In this document: positions 56,140 to 64,000 of the stretch, in pieces
Numbering within the stretch: the first letter of the stretch is position 1
How the letters are laid out: every line of letters starts with the position of its first letter
Made by a program: the position numbers and the translations under genes
Source: Prosthecodimorpha hirschii
GTDB taxonomy: Bacteria; Pseudomonadota; Alphaproteobacteria; Rhizobiales; Ancalomicrobiaceae
Direction: 5' to 3'
Assembly: GCF_001305515.1 (NCBI RefSeq)
Contig: NZ_LJYW01000001.1
Coordinates: 4,385,033 to 4,449,032 of the forward strand
DNA: 64,000 nt
The notes under the pieces: generated by a model
What the model was told of the DNA's origin: nothing
The model's input: the letters and a program-made list of their open reading frames with translations, nothing else
The model's database searches: none

Positions 56140-56807
56140 TGCGACTGCTCCTGATCAATCCGAACACCAATGCGGCCACGACCGAGACGATGCGGGCGAT
56201 CGCGGCGCGCGCGGCGCCGGCCGGCACGGCGGTGATCGGGCTGACGGCCCGGCACGGGGCGCCGCTGATCACCGACGCCGCGGCCCTGGCGGTCGCCGCG
56301 GAGGCAGTCGCCGAGCTGGTGCCCGAGATCGAGGCGATCGCGCCGGATGCGGTCATCGTCTCGGCCTTCGGCGATCCGGGCTTCGACGCGCTCGATGCCG
56401 CGCTCGCCTGTCCGGTCGTCGGCATCGGCCAGGCCGGCTTCCTGGAGGCCTCCGCCGGCGGCCGGCGCTTCGCGGTGGCGACGACCACGCCCGATCTCGC
56501 CGCCTCGATCACGGCCATGGCGGACGGCTACGGCCATGGCGGCTCGTTTCTCGGCGTCGCGCTGACGCCCGGCCGGCCCGAGGCCCTGATGGCCGATCCG
56601 GAGGCCCTTCTTGAAGCGCTCGACCGGGCCTGCCGGGAGGCCATTTTCGGGCTCGGCGCCGAAGCCGTGGTGATCGGCGGCGGCCCCCTCGGCGAGGCGG
56701 CCGACCGGCTGGCGCCGCGTTTCGCCGAGCCGATCGTCGCTCCCATCCGGGCGGCCGTGCGGCTTGCCGCAGCCCGGGTCGCCGCGGCCCGGGCGACCCT
56801 CTCCTGA
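56139..56807 (+). CDS. Asp/Glu/hydantoin racemase-family protein, catalytic cysteines replaced
   Basis: The 222-residue protein has the family start MRLLLINPNTNAATTETMRAI and the overall two-lobe pattern of hydantoin/allantoin racemases. The first catalytic Cys, normally before FGDPG, is alanine here (VIVSAFGDPGFDAL), and the second, normally in GCAGM, is replaced by glycine (AVVIGGGPLGEAA). It therefore may not racemise by the two-cysteine mechanism and could be a divergent isomerase or lyase. ATG 56139 overlaps the preceding stop by one base. It is the last gene of the importer operon. Confidence 0.82.
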   Translation: MRLLLINPNTNAATTETMRAIAARAAPAGTAVIGLTARHGAPLITDAAALAVAAEAVAELVPEIEAIAPDAVIVSAFGDPGFDALDAALACPVVGIGQAGFLEASAGGRRFAVATTTPDLAASITAMADGYGHGGSFLGVALTPGRPEALMADPEALLEALDRACREAIFGLGAEAVVIGGGPLGEAADRLAPRFAEPIVAPIRAAVRLAAARVAAARATLS

Positions 56808-57206
56808 TCCTGCGGCCGATCGGCGCTATTCTACCGGGCCGGGATTCCCGCTACGCGCTCTCGCGGGCCTTGTCATGACGGGTCGCGGGCGGCTAAGACC
56901 TTTTGGAAGCCTTGCCGCCGAACCATTGCCGCCGACCCTGTCTCGCCGCCGGCATCGCCGATCCGGAGAAACGGTGCGCGGCTGCATCCGGCGACGCGAC
57001 GACGCCCGGCGCCCCCGGCACCGCGTTGCGTCACCGCAGCCGGCCGTGCGCCACGGCCTTGGCCCGTCCTGTCGCCCTCGGCCCGCAACGCCTTGCGGGG
57101 CCGGAGCGAATCGGCCCCTTTCAGTCCGGATGCGGTCGGTTGCAGGCCGTCCGGGTCTTCTGGGCCGGGCCGGGCCGGGTCGGGGCGGGACACCGGACGG
57201 GACGGC
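56808..57206. other. Non-coding spacer before the helicase-nuclease gene
   Basis: I see no gene, clear hairpin or repeat in these 399 GC-rich bases. Open frames through it are shadows without codon-usage or start-site support. It should contain the helicase gene promoter; CGGACGGGACGGC just before 57207 is a modest ribosome-binding site. Confidence 0.4.
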
Positions 57207-60200
57207 ATGACGGGTTCGACGGCGGGCGGCGACGCGGCAACATCGGTGGTGGGGACGATGCTCGAACAGACCGAGAAGGCGCGGCTCGGGCGGCTCTACG
57301 AGCAGCTGCGGCTGAAGCTGCTCGATCTGACCAAGCGCAACCGGATGCTCAGCTATCCGGTCGGCAGCCGTTCGAAGCGGCAGTTGCAGATCGTCGACGA
57401 GGTGCTCGAGGAGGTCTACGGCCGGCTGACCGGCGGCGAGGCCGCGATGCGGCTGGTCGCGCTGCCGGAGCCCGACACCATCCCGGCCGACGAGAAGACC
57501 GAGGAGTTCCTCTCCGCGCTCGACCACGCCCGCGCGTCCGATGTCGAATATCTGGTCGCGCTGGAAGGCCTGCAGGCGGCCGGCGGCGACAACGAGGCCG
57601 AACTCGACCGGCTCGAACAGGCGCTGCGCCGGCGCCTGCGCGTCGCGCTCGACCTGCCGCCGCGCCCCGAACGCGCCGAGATCAACCGCAACGACCATGC
57701 CCGCGCGCTCGGCATCGAGCCGAACCCGGAACTCGGCCCGGCCGCCACCAAGCCGGCGCATGGCAACGGTCAGCTGCAGACGCTGAAATATCCCGAGGAG
57801 CTGGAATCCGTCCTGGAGAAGATCCACGACGAGGCCCGCCTCGCCGAGCAGGAATCCGGCCTGTCGACGCTGTTTCTCGCCTTCGGCTTCCTCGAATGGT
57901 ACGAGAGCGAGACCTCCGACAAGCCGCTCTACGCGCCGCTGATCCTGCTGCCGGTGCGCATCGAGCGCGAGCGGCTGCGCGGCAAGGAAGTCTATGCGCT
58001 ATCCGCCCGCGAGCCGGTCGCGGAAGGCAATATCAGCCTGCAGAAGCTGCTCGAGGACCGCCGCTACGGCCGCATCCTGCCCGATTTCGCGCCGGCCGAG
58101 GACGAGGAGGGCGACAAAGCCGGGACCGTGGAGGCCTATTTCGAGGCCGTCCGGGCGGCCGTCGAGGGGCTGCCGCGCTGGCGGGTGCGCCGCTGGCTGG
58201 TGCTCGGCCATTTCTCCTTCGCGCGCATCGCCATCTACGAGGATACCCGGCCCGAGCGCTGGACGGTCGATCCGGTCGAGAGCGGCCTGGTCGGCTCGCT
58301 GCTCGCCGGCTTCGAGCGCGATGCGGCGCCGTCCGCCGCGCTCGGCGCCCCGCCCGACTATCCGATCGACGATCCGGAGATCGAGCGGATCACCCCGATC
58401 CTGATCCAGGACGCCGACGCCTCCCAGCACAGCGCGCTGGTCGACGTGATGCAGGCCAAGAACCTGGTCATCCAGGGGCCGCCCGGCACCGGCAAGTCGC
58501 AGACCATCACCAACGTCATCGCCAACGCGCTCGCGGCCGGGCAGAGCGTGCTGTTCCTGGCCGAGAAGCAGGCCGCGCTCGACGTGGTCAAGCGCCGGCT
58601 CGACGGCGCCGGGCTCGGCCATTTCTGCCTCGAACTGCATTCCGAGAAATCCTCGCCGAAGGCCGTGGTCAAGAGCCTCGCCGACCGCTGCGATCTCGGC
58701 GTCGCGGTCGGCGGCGGGGCCCCGGCGCCGGCGGCCGATCCGACCTGGCGCGCCGCGCGGGCCTTCGTCTCCGACTATGTCGAAGCCCTGCACGCGCCCG
58801 CCGCCGACCGCGCCACCCCGTTCTCGCTGATCTGGTCCTCGATCCGCGGCGCGGCGCGCTTCGCCGACGGGGCCGCCGCGCTCGCCGCGACGCGCCTGCC
58901 GGACGGCCTGCTGACCGATCCGGTCGCGCTCGCCGACCTGACCGGCGAGGTCGAGACCTATGCCTATCAGGTGCAGGCCTTCGAACAGGCCTTCGGCCCG
59001 CGCCAGGCCTGCGTCTGGTCCGGCCTGATCGAGGCCGAGCCGGCGCCGCACGAGCAGCCGCGCCTGATCGCCGCGCTCGACCGGATGATCGCGACCGGCC
59101 GCCCGGTCATGGACCTGCCGGCGCTCCTGGCCGAATTCGGCCCGGCCACGCTGGACGAGGCCCTGGCGCTGGTGACGCGCGAGGCCGCGCTGCCGGCCGA
59201 GCCGCCGCCGGATCCGACCCCCTGGGCCGGTCTCGATCCGATGCTCGCATGCGCGGCCGGCACGGCGCGCATCGACTGGCTCGATCGCGACGCCGACCAC
59301 GCGGTGCTGTACGCCCAGATCGGCCTGCCCGACGATCTGATCGCCCGGGCGCCCGCGGTGCTGGCCGCCCTGCCGCCACGCGCCGATGCCGAACGGTCGC
59401 CGGCCGAGCTCTTCGCACAGGCGCGGCGCTCGATCGCGGCGGTCGACGCGACCGAAGCCCTGGTCGCGGCGCTGCTGCCGGCGCTCGACATCGCCGGCCT
59501 CGACGACGGCCTGGCGGCCGAGGCGCTCGGCCTCGTCGCCAAGGCGATCGTCGGGCTCGCCGTGCTGACCCCGCTCGAACGCCGCTGGTATCTCGACGCC
59601 ACCCTGGACGACGCCGCCTTCGACCGGCTCCAGGCCGAATGGTCGGCGCTGGCGCGCGAGCGCGGCGACCTCATGCGCCTGAGCCCGGCCCTGGCGGCGC
59701 CGGACCTGCCGGAGCCGGCCGCGATGCGCAAGGCCGCGGCGGCCCTGCGGCGATCCTGGATCGGGCGCCTGGTCGGCCGGTTCGACGGCTCGATGGCGCA
59801 AGCCGAGGCGATCGCCGCCCGCGCCAGTCTCGTCGGCGAGGGCCGCCTCGTCGCCGCGCATCTCGACCGGCTGGCCGAGCATGTCGAGCGGACGGTGCGG
59901 TTCGAGACCGATCGGACCGCCGCGCAACTGTTCGGGTCCGCCTGGGCCGGGCTGGCGACGCCGTTCGAGCCGATCGCCCGCGGCCGCGGCCTGCGGCGGG
60001 ACCTCGAAGCGACCGCCGCCGACCGGCCCGGCCTCGCGCCGGCGCTCGCCGCCATCCTGGCGCTCGACGCCGAGCGGGCCGCCGCCCTGGCCGGCTTTCG
60101 CCTCGCCGGCGAAGGCGTCGCGAAGTCCCCGGCCGTGGCTTCGCTCGGCGCCGGTGCCGGCTCGATCCGCGATCTCCTGCGCGGGCTCGGTCAGCAGCGC

Positions 60201-63200
60201 GCCTTGTGGACGCGCTTCCTGGCCGCCGATCCCGATCAGGCGCTGGCCGCCTCGCCGGCGCCGCTGGCCCGGATCGCCCGGGCGGCGACGCTCGACCGTG
60301 AGCGGAGCGCGGCTGCGGACCGTCTCGCCGCAACCGGCCTCGCCGATCGGGTCACCGCCGCGATCCCCGACATGGCCGCCGTGCCGGCGGCCCGCAGCGG
60401 GCTCGACTGGCTCGCCGCCACGGCGGCCTGCGGTCTTCCGGCCGCGGTCCAGGCCGCCCTCGTCTCGGCGGAGGCCGGCGCCGTGCGCGCCCGGCTGGCG
60501 GCATTGTGCACCGAGGCCCGCAACCGGCTGGCCCACTACGAGGCGAGCCTGGTCGACCTCGGCGGCGTCGGCCTCGGCCGGCTGGCCGATCTCGCCCTCG
60601 CCGAACGCTTCGCCCGCGCCGAGGCGCTGGTCGCTGCGCGCCATCAGCTGGCCGACGTGGTCGCCCTGCAGGTCGCCCGGCGCCGGCTGGCCGCGGCCGG
60701 GCTCGACGACCTCCTCGACCGGATCGACGCGGCCGGCCTGCCGGGCGCCGGCGTGGCGGCGGCCTTCGCCTGGGTGGTCGCCCGGCGCCGGGCCGAACGG
60801 GCCCGTCAGACCGCGGCCGGCCTCGCCCGCTCCAATGGCGGCGAACTCGAAGCGCGCCGCCGCATCTTCGCCGAGCGCGACCGGGCCAAGATCCGCGCCG
60901 ACCGCGAGACCGTTCGGACGCGCCTGCTGACCCGCCGCCCGCCCGACGGCGCCAAGGGCGGCTCGGTCACCACCTGGACCGAGATGGCGCTGCTCAGGAA
61001 CGAATTGCCGAAGCAGAAGCGCTTCGTGCCGGTGCGGTCGCTGGTCGGCCGCGCCGCCGGCGCGATCCTGTCGCTGAAGCCCTGCTTCATGATGTCCCCG
61101 CTGTCGCTCGCCAAGTTCCTGCCGCCCGGCCGGATCGCCTTCGATCTCCTGGTCATCGACGAGGCCTCGCAGATGCGGCCCGAGGATGCGCTCGGCGCGA
61201 TGCTGCGCGCGCGCCAGATGGTCGTGGTCGGCGATCCGCGCCAGCTGCCGCCGACCAGCTTCTTCGAGCGCTCCGGCGACGCGCCGGCCGAAGAGGCCGA
61301 GGCCGACGATGTCGACGACGAATCCATCCTGGAGCGCTGCCAGAAGGTCTTCGGCGAGGTGCGCCGGCTGAAATGGCACTATCGCAGCCGCTGCGAGAGC
61401 CTGATCCGCTTCTCCAACGAGACCTTCTACGACAACGGCCTGATCACCTTCCCGGCGGCGCGGCCCGGCGCCTTCTCGATCGATCTGGTGCGCGTCGACG
61501 GCACCTATCAGGCGCGCCGCAATCCCGCCGAGGCCGAGCGCATCGCCGAGGAGGCGATCGCCTTCATGCGCCACCATGCCGGTCTGCCGGAGGACGAGGT
61601 CCGCTCGCTCGGCATCGTCACGCTGAACACCGACCAGCGCGACCTGGTCGGCGAGACCCTGCGCCGCTTCGCCGCCGGCGACGAGGCGGTCGAGCGCTAT
61701 GGCGAGATCATGGAGAAGCGCGGCGAGCCGCTCTTCGTCAAGAATCTGGAAAACGTGCAGGGCGACGAGCGCGATTTCATCTTCATCTCGCTGACCTACG
61801 GCCGCGAGGCCGGCGCCAAGGCGATGAAGCAGCGCTTCGGGCCGATCAACACCCGTCACGGCGCGCGCCGGCTCAACGTGCTGTTCTCGCGCGCCCGCCT
61901 GCGCATCGGCCTGTTCGCCTCCTTCGGCTCGATCGACGTGGTGCCGACCGAGACCTCGCGCGACGGCGTCCATGTCCTGCGCAACTATCTCGAATATGCC
62001 GAGACGCGCGGCCGCGCGGCGCCGGGCCGGACGGCCGGCGTGCCGGACAGCGATTTCGAGGTCGAGGTCGCCCGCCGGCTGGAGGCGCGCGGCTACCGGG
62101 TCGTGCCGCAGGTCGGCGTCTCCGGCTACCGCATCGATCTCGGCATCCGCCATCCGGACCGACCGGAGACCTACCTGGCCGGCATCGAATGCGACGGCGC
62201 GGCCTATCATTCCAGCCGCAGCGCGCGCGACCGCGACCGCCTGCGCGAGGAGGTGCTGCGCGGGCTCGGCTGGGACATCCTGCGCGTCTGGTCGACCGAC
62301 TGGTTCGAGGATCCCGGCCAACAGACCGACCGCCTCGTCCGCCGCCTGGAGGACCTGCGCGCCCGGACGAAAACGGCGGCGGTCGACTATGTCCTGTGGC
62401 GCGCGCCGCCGGACGACGCCGATGTCGAGGCGGCCGCGGCGTCCGGTGCCGACAGCATGGAGGAGGGGACCGCCGGGACCGCAGCCGCCCCCGGCGCCGA
62501 AGACCGGGATGTCTCGCCCGGCGGCCCCGAAGCCACCCCGGTCGCGGCGTCCCCGGTCGCGGCGTCCGGCATGAAAGCCTCGTCCGCGGACGGTCCGGCG
62601 CCCGAGGCGGCGGTAGCATCGGCGGGTAGTGCGGCCGCCCCGCTCTCGGTCTCCCCAGTCGCGGCATCCGGCATGGCAGCGTCGTCTGCGGATGGTCCGG
62701 CACCCGAGGCGGGGTCGGCATCGGCCGGCATGGCGGCCGCCCCGCTCGTAGCCTCCCCGGTCGCGGCTTCCGGCATGAAAGCCTCGTCCGCGGAAGGTCC
62801 GGCGCCCGAAGCGGCGGCGGCATCGGCGGGTGTTGCGGCCGCCCCGATTGCCGCCTCCCCGGTCACTGCGTCCGGCATGGCAGCGCCGTCCGCGGACGGT
62901 CCGGCACCCGAGGTGGCGGCGGCATCGGCCGGTAGTGCGGCCGTCCCGGTCGCAGTCTCCCCGGTCGCGACATCCGGCATGGAGGTCTCGTCCGCGGATG
63001 GTCCGGCACCCGAGACGGCGGTGGCATCGGTTGGCATGGCGGTCGTCCCGGTCGCAGCCTCTCCGGTTGCGGCGTCCGGCATGGCAGGGTCGTCCGCGGA
63101 AGGTCCGGCGCCCGAAGCGGCGGTAGCATCGGCGGGTGTTGCGGCCGCCCCGGTCGCAGCCACCCGGGGCGCGGCCTCGGCGACCGGCGCTCCGGCCTTG

Positions 63201-63527
63201 CCGGCGGACACCAGGGTCCGCGCCGCGACGGCCGGTTTCGATCCCGCCGCCGAGATCGACGGCACCCGCCCGCTCACCGAGCGCGAGGCCTTCGCGGTGC
63301 TTGCGGCCTATCGCGAGACGGTGATCCGCCCGGCCGCCGGCGACGCCTTCGAGGCCCAGCGCTCGATCCTGCGCGAGGCCATGATCGAGACCCTGGTCCG
63401 CCAGCGCATCGCCGATCCCGACGACTGGTTCGTCAAGGTGCCGCAATATCTGCGCACCGGCACCAGCCCGATGGAAAAGCGCCACCACCTCGACCGCATC
63501 TGCACCATCGTCGCCCGCATCGCCTGA
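57207..63527 (+). CDS. Giant SF1 Upf1-like helicase with C-terminal PD-(D/E)xK nuclease (DUF4011/DUF3320 type)
   Basis: The 2106-residue protein has an N-terminal DUF4011-like region with KLLDLTKRNRMLSYPV, then an AAA_11/AAA_12 helicase split by about 880 helical residues. Walker A GPPGTGKS is at 424-431, DEAS at 1318-1321, GDPRQLPP at 1342-1349, WHYRS at 1390-1394, ENVQGDERD from 1515 and LNVLFSRAR at 1556-1564. A Vsr/MTES_1575-like nuclease follows, with D1644 (YRIDLGI) and E1661-C-D (GIECDGAAYH). Residues 1782-1985 are six 34-residue repeats, and the last 90 residues (LTEREAFAVLAAYRETV to the end) resemble DUF3320. ATG 57207 is chosen; ATG 57261 is possible. It probably unwinds and cuts nucleic acid; a defence role is inferred from the architecture and the mobile-element neighbour. 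Confidence 0.85.
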   Translation: MTGSTAGGDAATSVVGTMLEQTEKARLGRLYEQLRLKLLDLTKRNRMLSYPVGSRSKRQLQIVDEVLEEVYGRLTGGEAAMRLVALPEPDTIPADEKTEEFLSALDHARASDVEYLVALEGLQAAGGDNEAELDRLEQALRRRLRVALDLPPRPERAEINRNDHARALGIEPNPELGPAATKPAHGNGQLQTLKYPEELESVLEKIHDEARLAEQESGLSTLFLAFGFLEWYESETSDKPLYAPLILLPVRIERERLRGKEVYALSAREPVAEGNISLQKLLEDRRYGRILPDFAPAEDEEGDKAGTVEAYFEAVRAAVEGLPRWRVRRWLVLGHFSFARIAIYEDTRPERWTVDPVESGLVGSLLAGFERDAAPSAALGAPPDYPIDDPEIERITPILIQDADASQHSALVDVMQAKNLVIQGPPGTGKSQTITNVIANALAAGQSVLFLAEKQAALDVVKRRLDGAGLGHFCLELHSEKSSPKAVVKSLADRCDLGVAVGGGAPAPAADPTWRAARAFVSDYVEALHAPAADRATPFSLIWSSIRGAARFADGAAALAATRLPDGLLTDPVALADLTGEVETYAYQVQAFEQAFGPRQACVWSGLIEAEPAPHEQPRLIAALDRMIATGRPVMDLPALLAEFGPATLDEALALVTREAALPAEPPPDPTPWAGLDPMLACAAGTARIDWLDRDADHAVLYAQIGLPDDLIARAPAVLAALPPRADAERSPAELFAQARRSIAAVDATEALVAALLPALDIAGLDDGLAAEALGLVAKAIVGLAVLTPLERRWYLDATLDDAAFDRLQAEWSALARERGDLMRLSPALAAPDLPEPAAMRKAAAALRRSWIGRLVGRFDGSMAQAEAIAARASLVGEGRLVAAHLDRLAEHVERTVRFETDRTAAQLFGSAWAGLATPFEPIARGRGLRRDLEATAADRPGLAPALAAILALDAERAAALAGFRLAGEGVAKSPAVASLGAGAGSIRDLLRGLGQQRALWTRFLAADPDQALAASPAPLARIARAATLDRERSAAADRLAATGLADRVTAAIPDMAAVPAARSGLDWLAATAACGLPAAVQAALVSAEAGAVRARLAALCTEARNRLAHYEASLVDLGGVGLGRLADLALAERFARAEALVAARHQLADVVALQVARRRLAAAGLDDLLDRIDAAGLPGAGVAAAFAWVVARRRAERARQTAAGLARSNGGELEARRRIFAERDRAKIRADRETVRTRLLTRRPPDGAKGGSVTTWTEMALLRNELPKQKRFVPVRSLVGRAAGAILSLKPCFMMSPLSLAKFLPPGRIAFDLLVIDEASQMRPEDALGAMLRARQMVVVGDPRQLPPTSFFERSGDAPAEEAEADDVDDESILERCQKVFGEVRRLKWHYRSRCESLIRFSNETFYDNGLITFPAARPGAFSIDLVRVDGTYQARRNPAEAERIAEEAIAFMRHHAGLPEDEVRSLGIVTLNTDQRDLVGETLRRFAAGDEAVERYGEIMEKRGEPLFVKNLENVQGDERDFIFISLTYGREAGAKAMKQRFGPINTRHGARRLNVLFSRARLRIGLFASFGSIDVVPTETSRDGVHVLRNYLEYAETRGRAAPGRTAGVPDSDFEVEVARRLEARGYRVVPQVGVSGYRIDLGIRHPDRPETYLAGIECDGAAYHSSRSARDRDRLREEVLRGLGWDILRVWSTDWFEDPGQQTDRLVRRLEDLRARTKTAAVDYVLWRAPPDDADVEAAAASGADSMEEGTAGTAAAPGAEDRDVSPGGPEATPVAASPVAASGMKASSADGPAPEAAVASAGSAAAPLSVSPVAASGMAASSADGPAPEAGSASAGMAAAPLVASPVAASGMKASSAEGPAPEAAAASAGVAAAPIAASPVTASGMAAPSADGPAPEVAAASAGSAAVPVAVSPVATSGMEVSSADGPAPETAVASVGMAVVPVAASPVAASGMAGSSAEGPAPEAAVASAGVAAAPVAATRGAASATGAPALPADTRVRAATAGFDPAAEIDGTRPLTEREAFAVLAAYRETVIRPAAGDAFEAQRSILREAMIETLVRQRIADPDDWFVKVPQYLRTGTSPMEKRHHLDRICTIVARIA
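62550..63161 (+). repeat. Six 102-bp in-frame tandem repeats inside the helicase-nuclease gene
   Basis: Six contiguous units of 102 bp each encode 34 residues (pattern SPVAASGM, xxSSADGP, APEAAxAS, AGxAAAP, xA). Changes between units are mostly substitutions that keep the frame, and no unit is shortened. The encoded linker is rich in Ala, Ser, Pro and Gly with one or two acidic residues per unit and is likely unstructured. It joins the nuclease domain to the C-terminal DUF3320-like domain. Confidence 0.95.
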
Positions 63528-63570
63528 CCCGCCGCAACCCGATCGCGCCTCCAGCCCGATCTCCCGGTTT

Positions 63571-63839
63571 TCCCCTTCGCCCCCCAAGGGGGGAGAAGGT
63601 GGCCGAAGGCCGGATGAGGGGGTGGATAGGGCGGTCTTCCGCCGGATTTGCGGTTCGAGCGGGACCGGGCGATCCGTCAGGGCCACAGCATCGCAACCCC
63701 TCATCCGCCCTTCGGGCACCTTCTCCCGCAAGGGGAGAAGGGGACAACGCGTTGTGGGATCGGGGAAATCGGCCGTACTATCTCTCGGTTTTTCCCTTCT
63801 CCCCCCAAGGGGGGAGAAGGCGGCCGAAGGCCGGATGAG
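63571..63839. repeat. Cluster of three palindromic dispersed repeats
   Basis: Three copies of a ~50-bp element occur downstream of the helicase-nuclease gene: 63571-63622 (plus orientation), 63697-63743 (inverted) and 63791-63839 (plus). Each has a pyrimidine-rich half and its complement around a CCCCAAGGGG or CGCAAGGGG centre, followed by GAAGG(C/T)GGCCGAAGGCCGGATGAG or the inverse CTCATCCGCCCTTCGGGCACC. The 63528-63854 space has no gene. Such units are common intergenic palindromes in Hyphomicrobiales. Confidence 0.8.
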
Positions 63840-63854
63840 CGACTGTGTCTGGGG

Positions 63855-64000
63855 TCAAGTAGGCATAGCGAGGCCTGTGCGCGCCTGGCGTGCTTTTGCG
63901 TTGAGTCTGATGAGGAGTTTGTGGGCGAGGGCGACGCGGATGACCTTCGGGGGCTTGCCGGCTTCCTTCAACCTTTTGGCGAAGTCTCGGAAGTCGTCGT
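63855..64000 (-). mobile_element. 3' end of an IS110-family transposase gene (partial)
   Basis: The minus strand encodes about 47 residues up to the window edge, ending at TGA (63855-63857). The sequence contains RDFAKRLKEAGKPPKVIRVA, LAHKLLIRLNAKARQAR and LAMPT, which is the C-terminal end of the IS110/IS1111-type transposase (transposase_20 domain tail with the usual ...KV(I/A)xxALxxKLLxxLN pattern). The catalytic domains are outside the window. It lies 15 bp after the last palindromic repeat. Confidence 0.85.

Noticed and set aside
57999..63731. A 1910-residue open frame on the minus strand opposite the helicase-nuclease
   Set aside because: It lies antisense to a gene with a full set of helicase motifs; the long frame results from high GC at third positions. 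No recognisable domain was seen in it.

Overview
This is a uniformly GC-rich window (third codon positions almost all G or C) from a bacterial chromosome. Gene content and order point to an alphaproteobacterium of the Hyphomicrobiales (Rhizobiales) type: a fmt-truA-def-rmuC neighbourhood, dapD/dapE, a complete cpa/tad pilus locus with CtrA-like sites, and split XdhC genes beside a MoeA-MobA type fusion. No rRNA, tRNA or CRISPR array was found. Genus cannot be assigned from the sequence alone.

Region 1 (1-9.4 kb) handles nucleosides and nucleobases. It holds the tail of a permease gene, then cdd, a purine nucleoside phosphorylase gene, deoC, deoA and deoB on the plus strand. These are followed by a urg/URC-type uracil catabolism set: a DUF1688 (Urc4/Urg3) gene, a GTP cyclohydrolase II-like (Urc1/Urg1) gene, a uracil phosphoribosyltransferase gene and a ribokinase-like gene. 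Together they would convert imported nucleosides to bases plus pentose, and then open the uracil ring by the phosphoribosylated route instead of the Rut or reductive (Pyd) routes.

Region 2 (9.5-24.4 kb) starts with a membrane-anchored aspartic protease, a PhnD-like binding protein and a rhodanese. A full Tad (Flp) pilus locus follows: two TadE-like pseudopilins, a stand-alone CpaC-N-domain protein, two Flp pilins separated by a perfect hairpin, then prepilin peptidase, CpaB, CpaC, CpaD, CpaE, CpaF, TadB, TadC and the divergent/convergent TadD.

Region 3 (24.5-45 kb) is mostly core housekeeping: an M17 aminopeptidase, a MarR regulator, a helical-repeat secreted protein of unknown role, truA, a GNAT acetyltransferase with a low-complexity insertion, fmt, a vapBC-type toxin-antitoxin pair, def, rmuC, a GhrA-like reductase, 5-formyl-THF cyclo-ligase, a formate/nitrite-type channel, the XdhC/XdhC/MoeA-MobA molybdoenzyme maturation trio, an NlpC/P60 hydrolase, and a dapD...dapE cluster with three small membrane proteins. 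Two inverted copies of a ~170-bp dispersed repeat bracket 34.9-41.0 kb.

Region 4 (45.2-56.8 kb) contains a secreted TPR-caspase whose stop codon lies in an 18-bp tandem array, the alr-dadA alanine catabolic pair with its divergent Lrp-type regulator, and a GntR regulator divergent from a PotABCD-like ABC importer. The importer is cotranscribed with a PuuE-like deacetylase and an Asp/Glu/hydantoin racemase family protein lacking the usual cysteines. This last group looks like a regulated uptake and breakdown operon for an allantoin/hydantoin-like or other cyclic amide compound.

Region 5 (56.8-64 kb) is the most unusual. A 2106-residue SF1 (Upf1-like) helicase-nuclease of the DUF4011/DUF3320 type carries six in-register 102-bp (34-residue) repeats between its nuclease domain and its C-terminal domain. 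It is followed by palindromic dispersed repeats and the 3' end of an IS110-family transposase gene, so it sits at the edge of a mobile or variable region. It is the best candidate here for a poorly described, possibly defence-related system.
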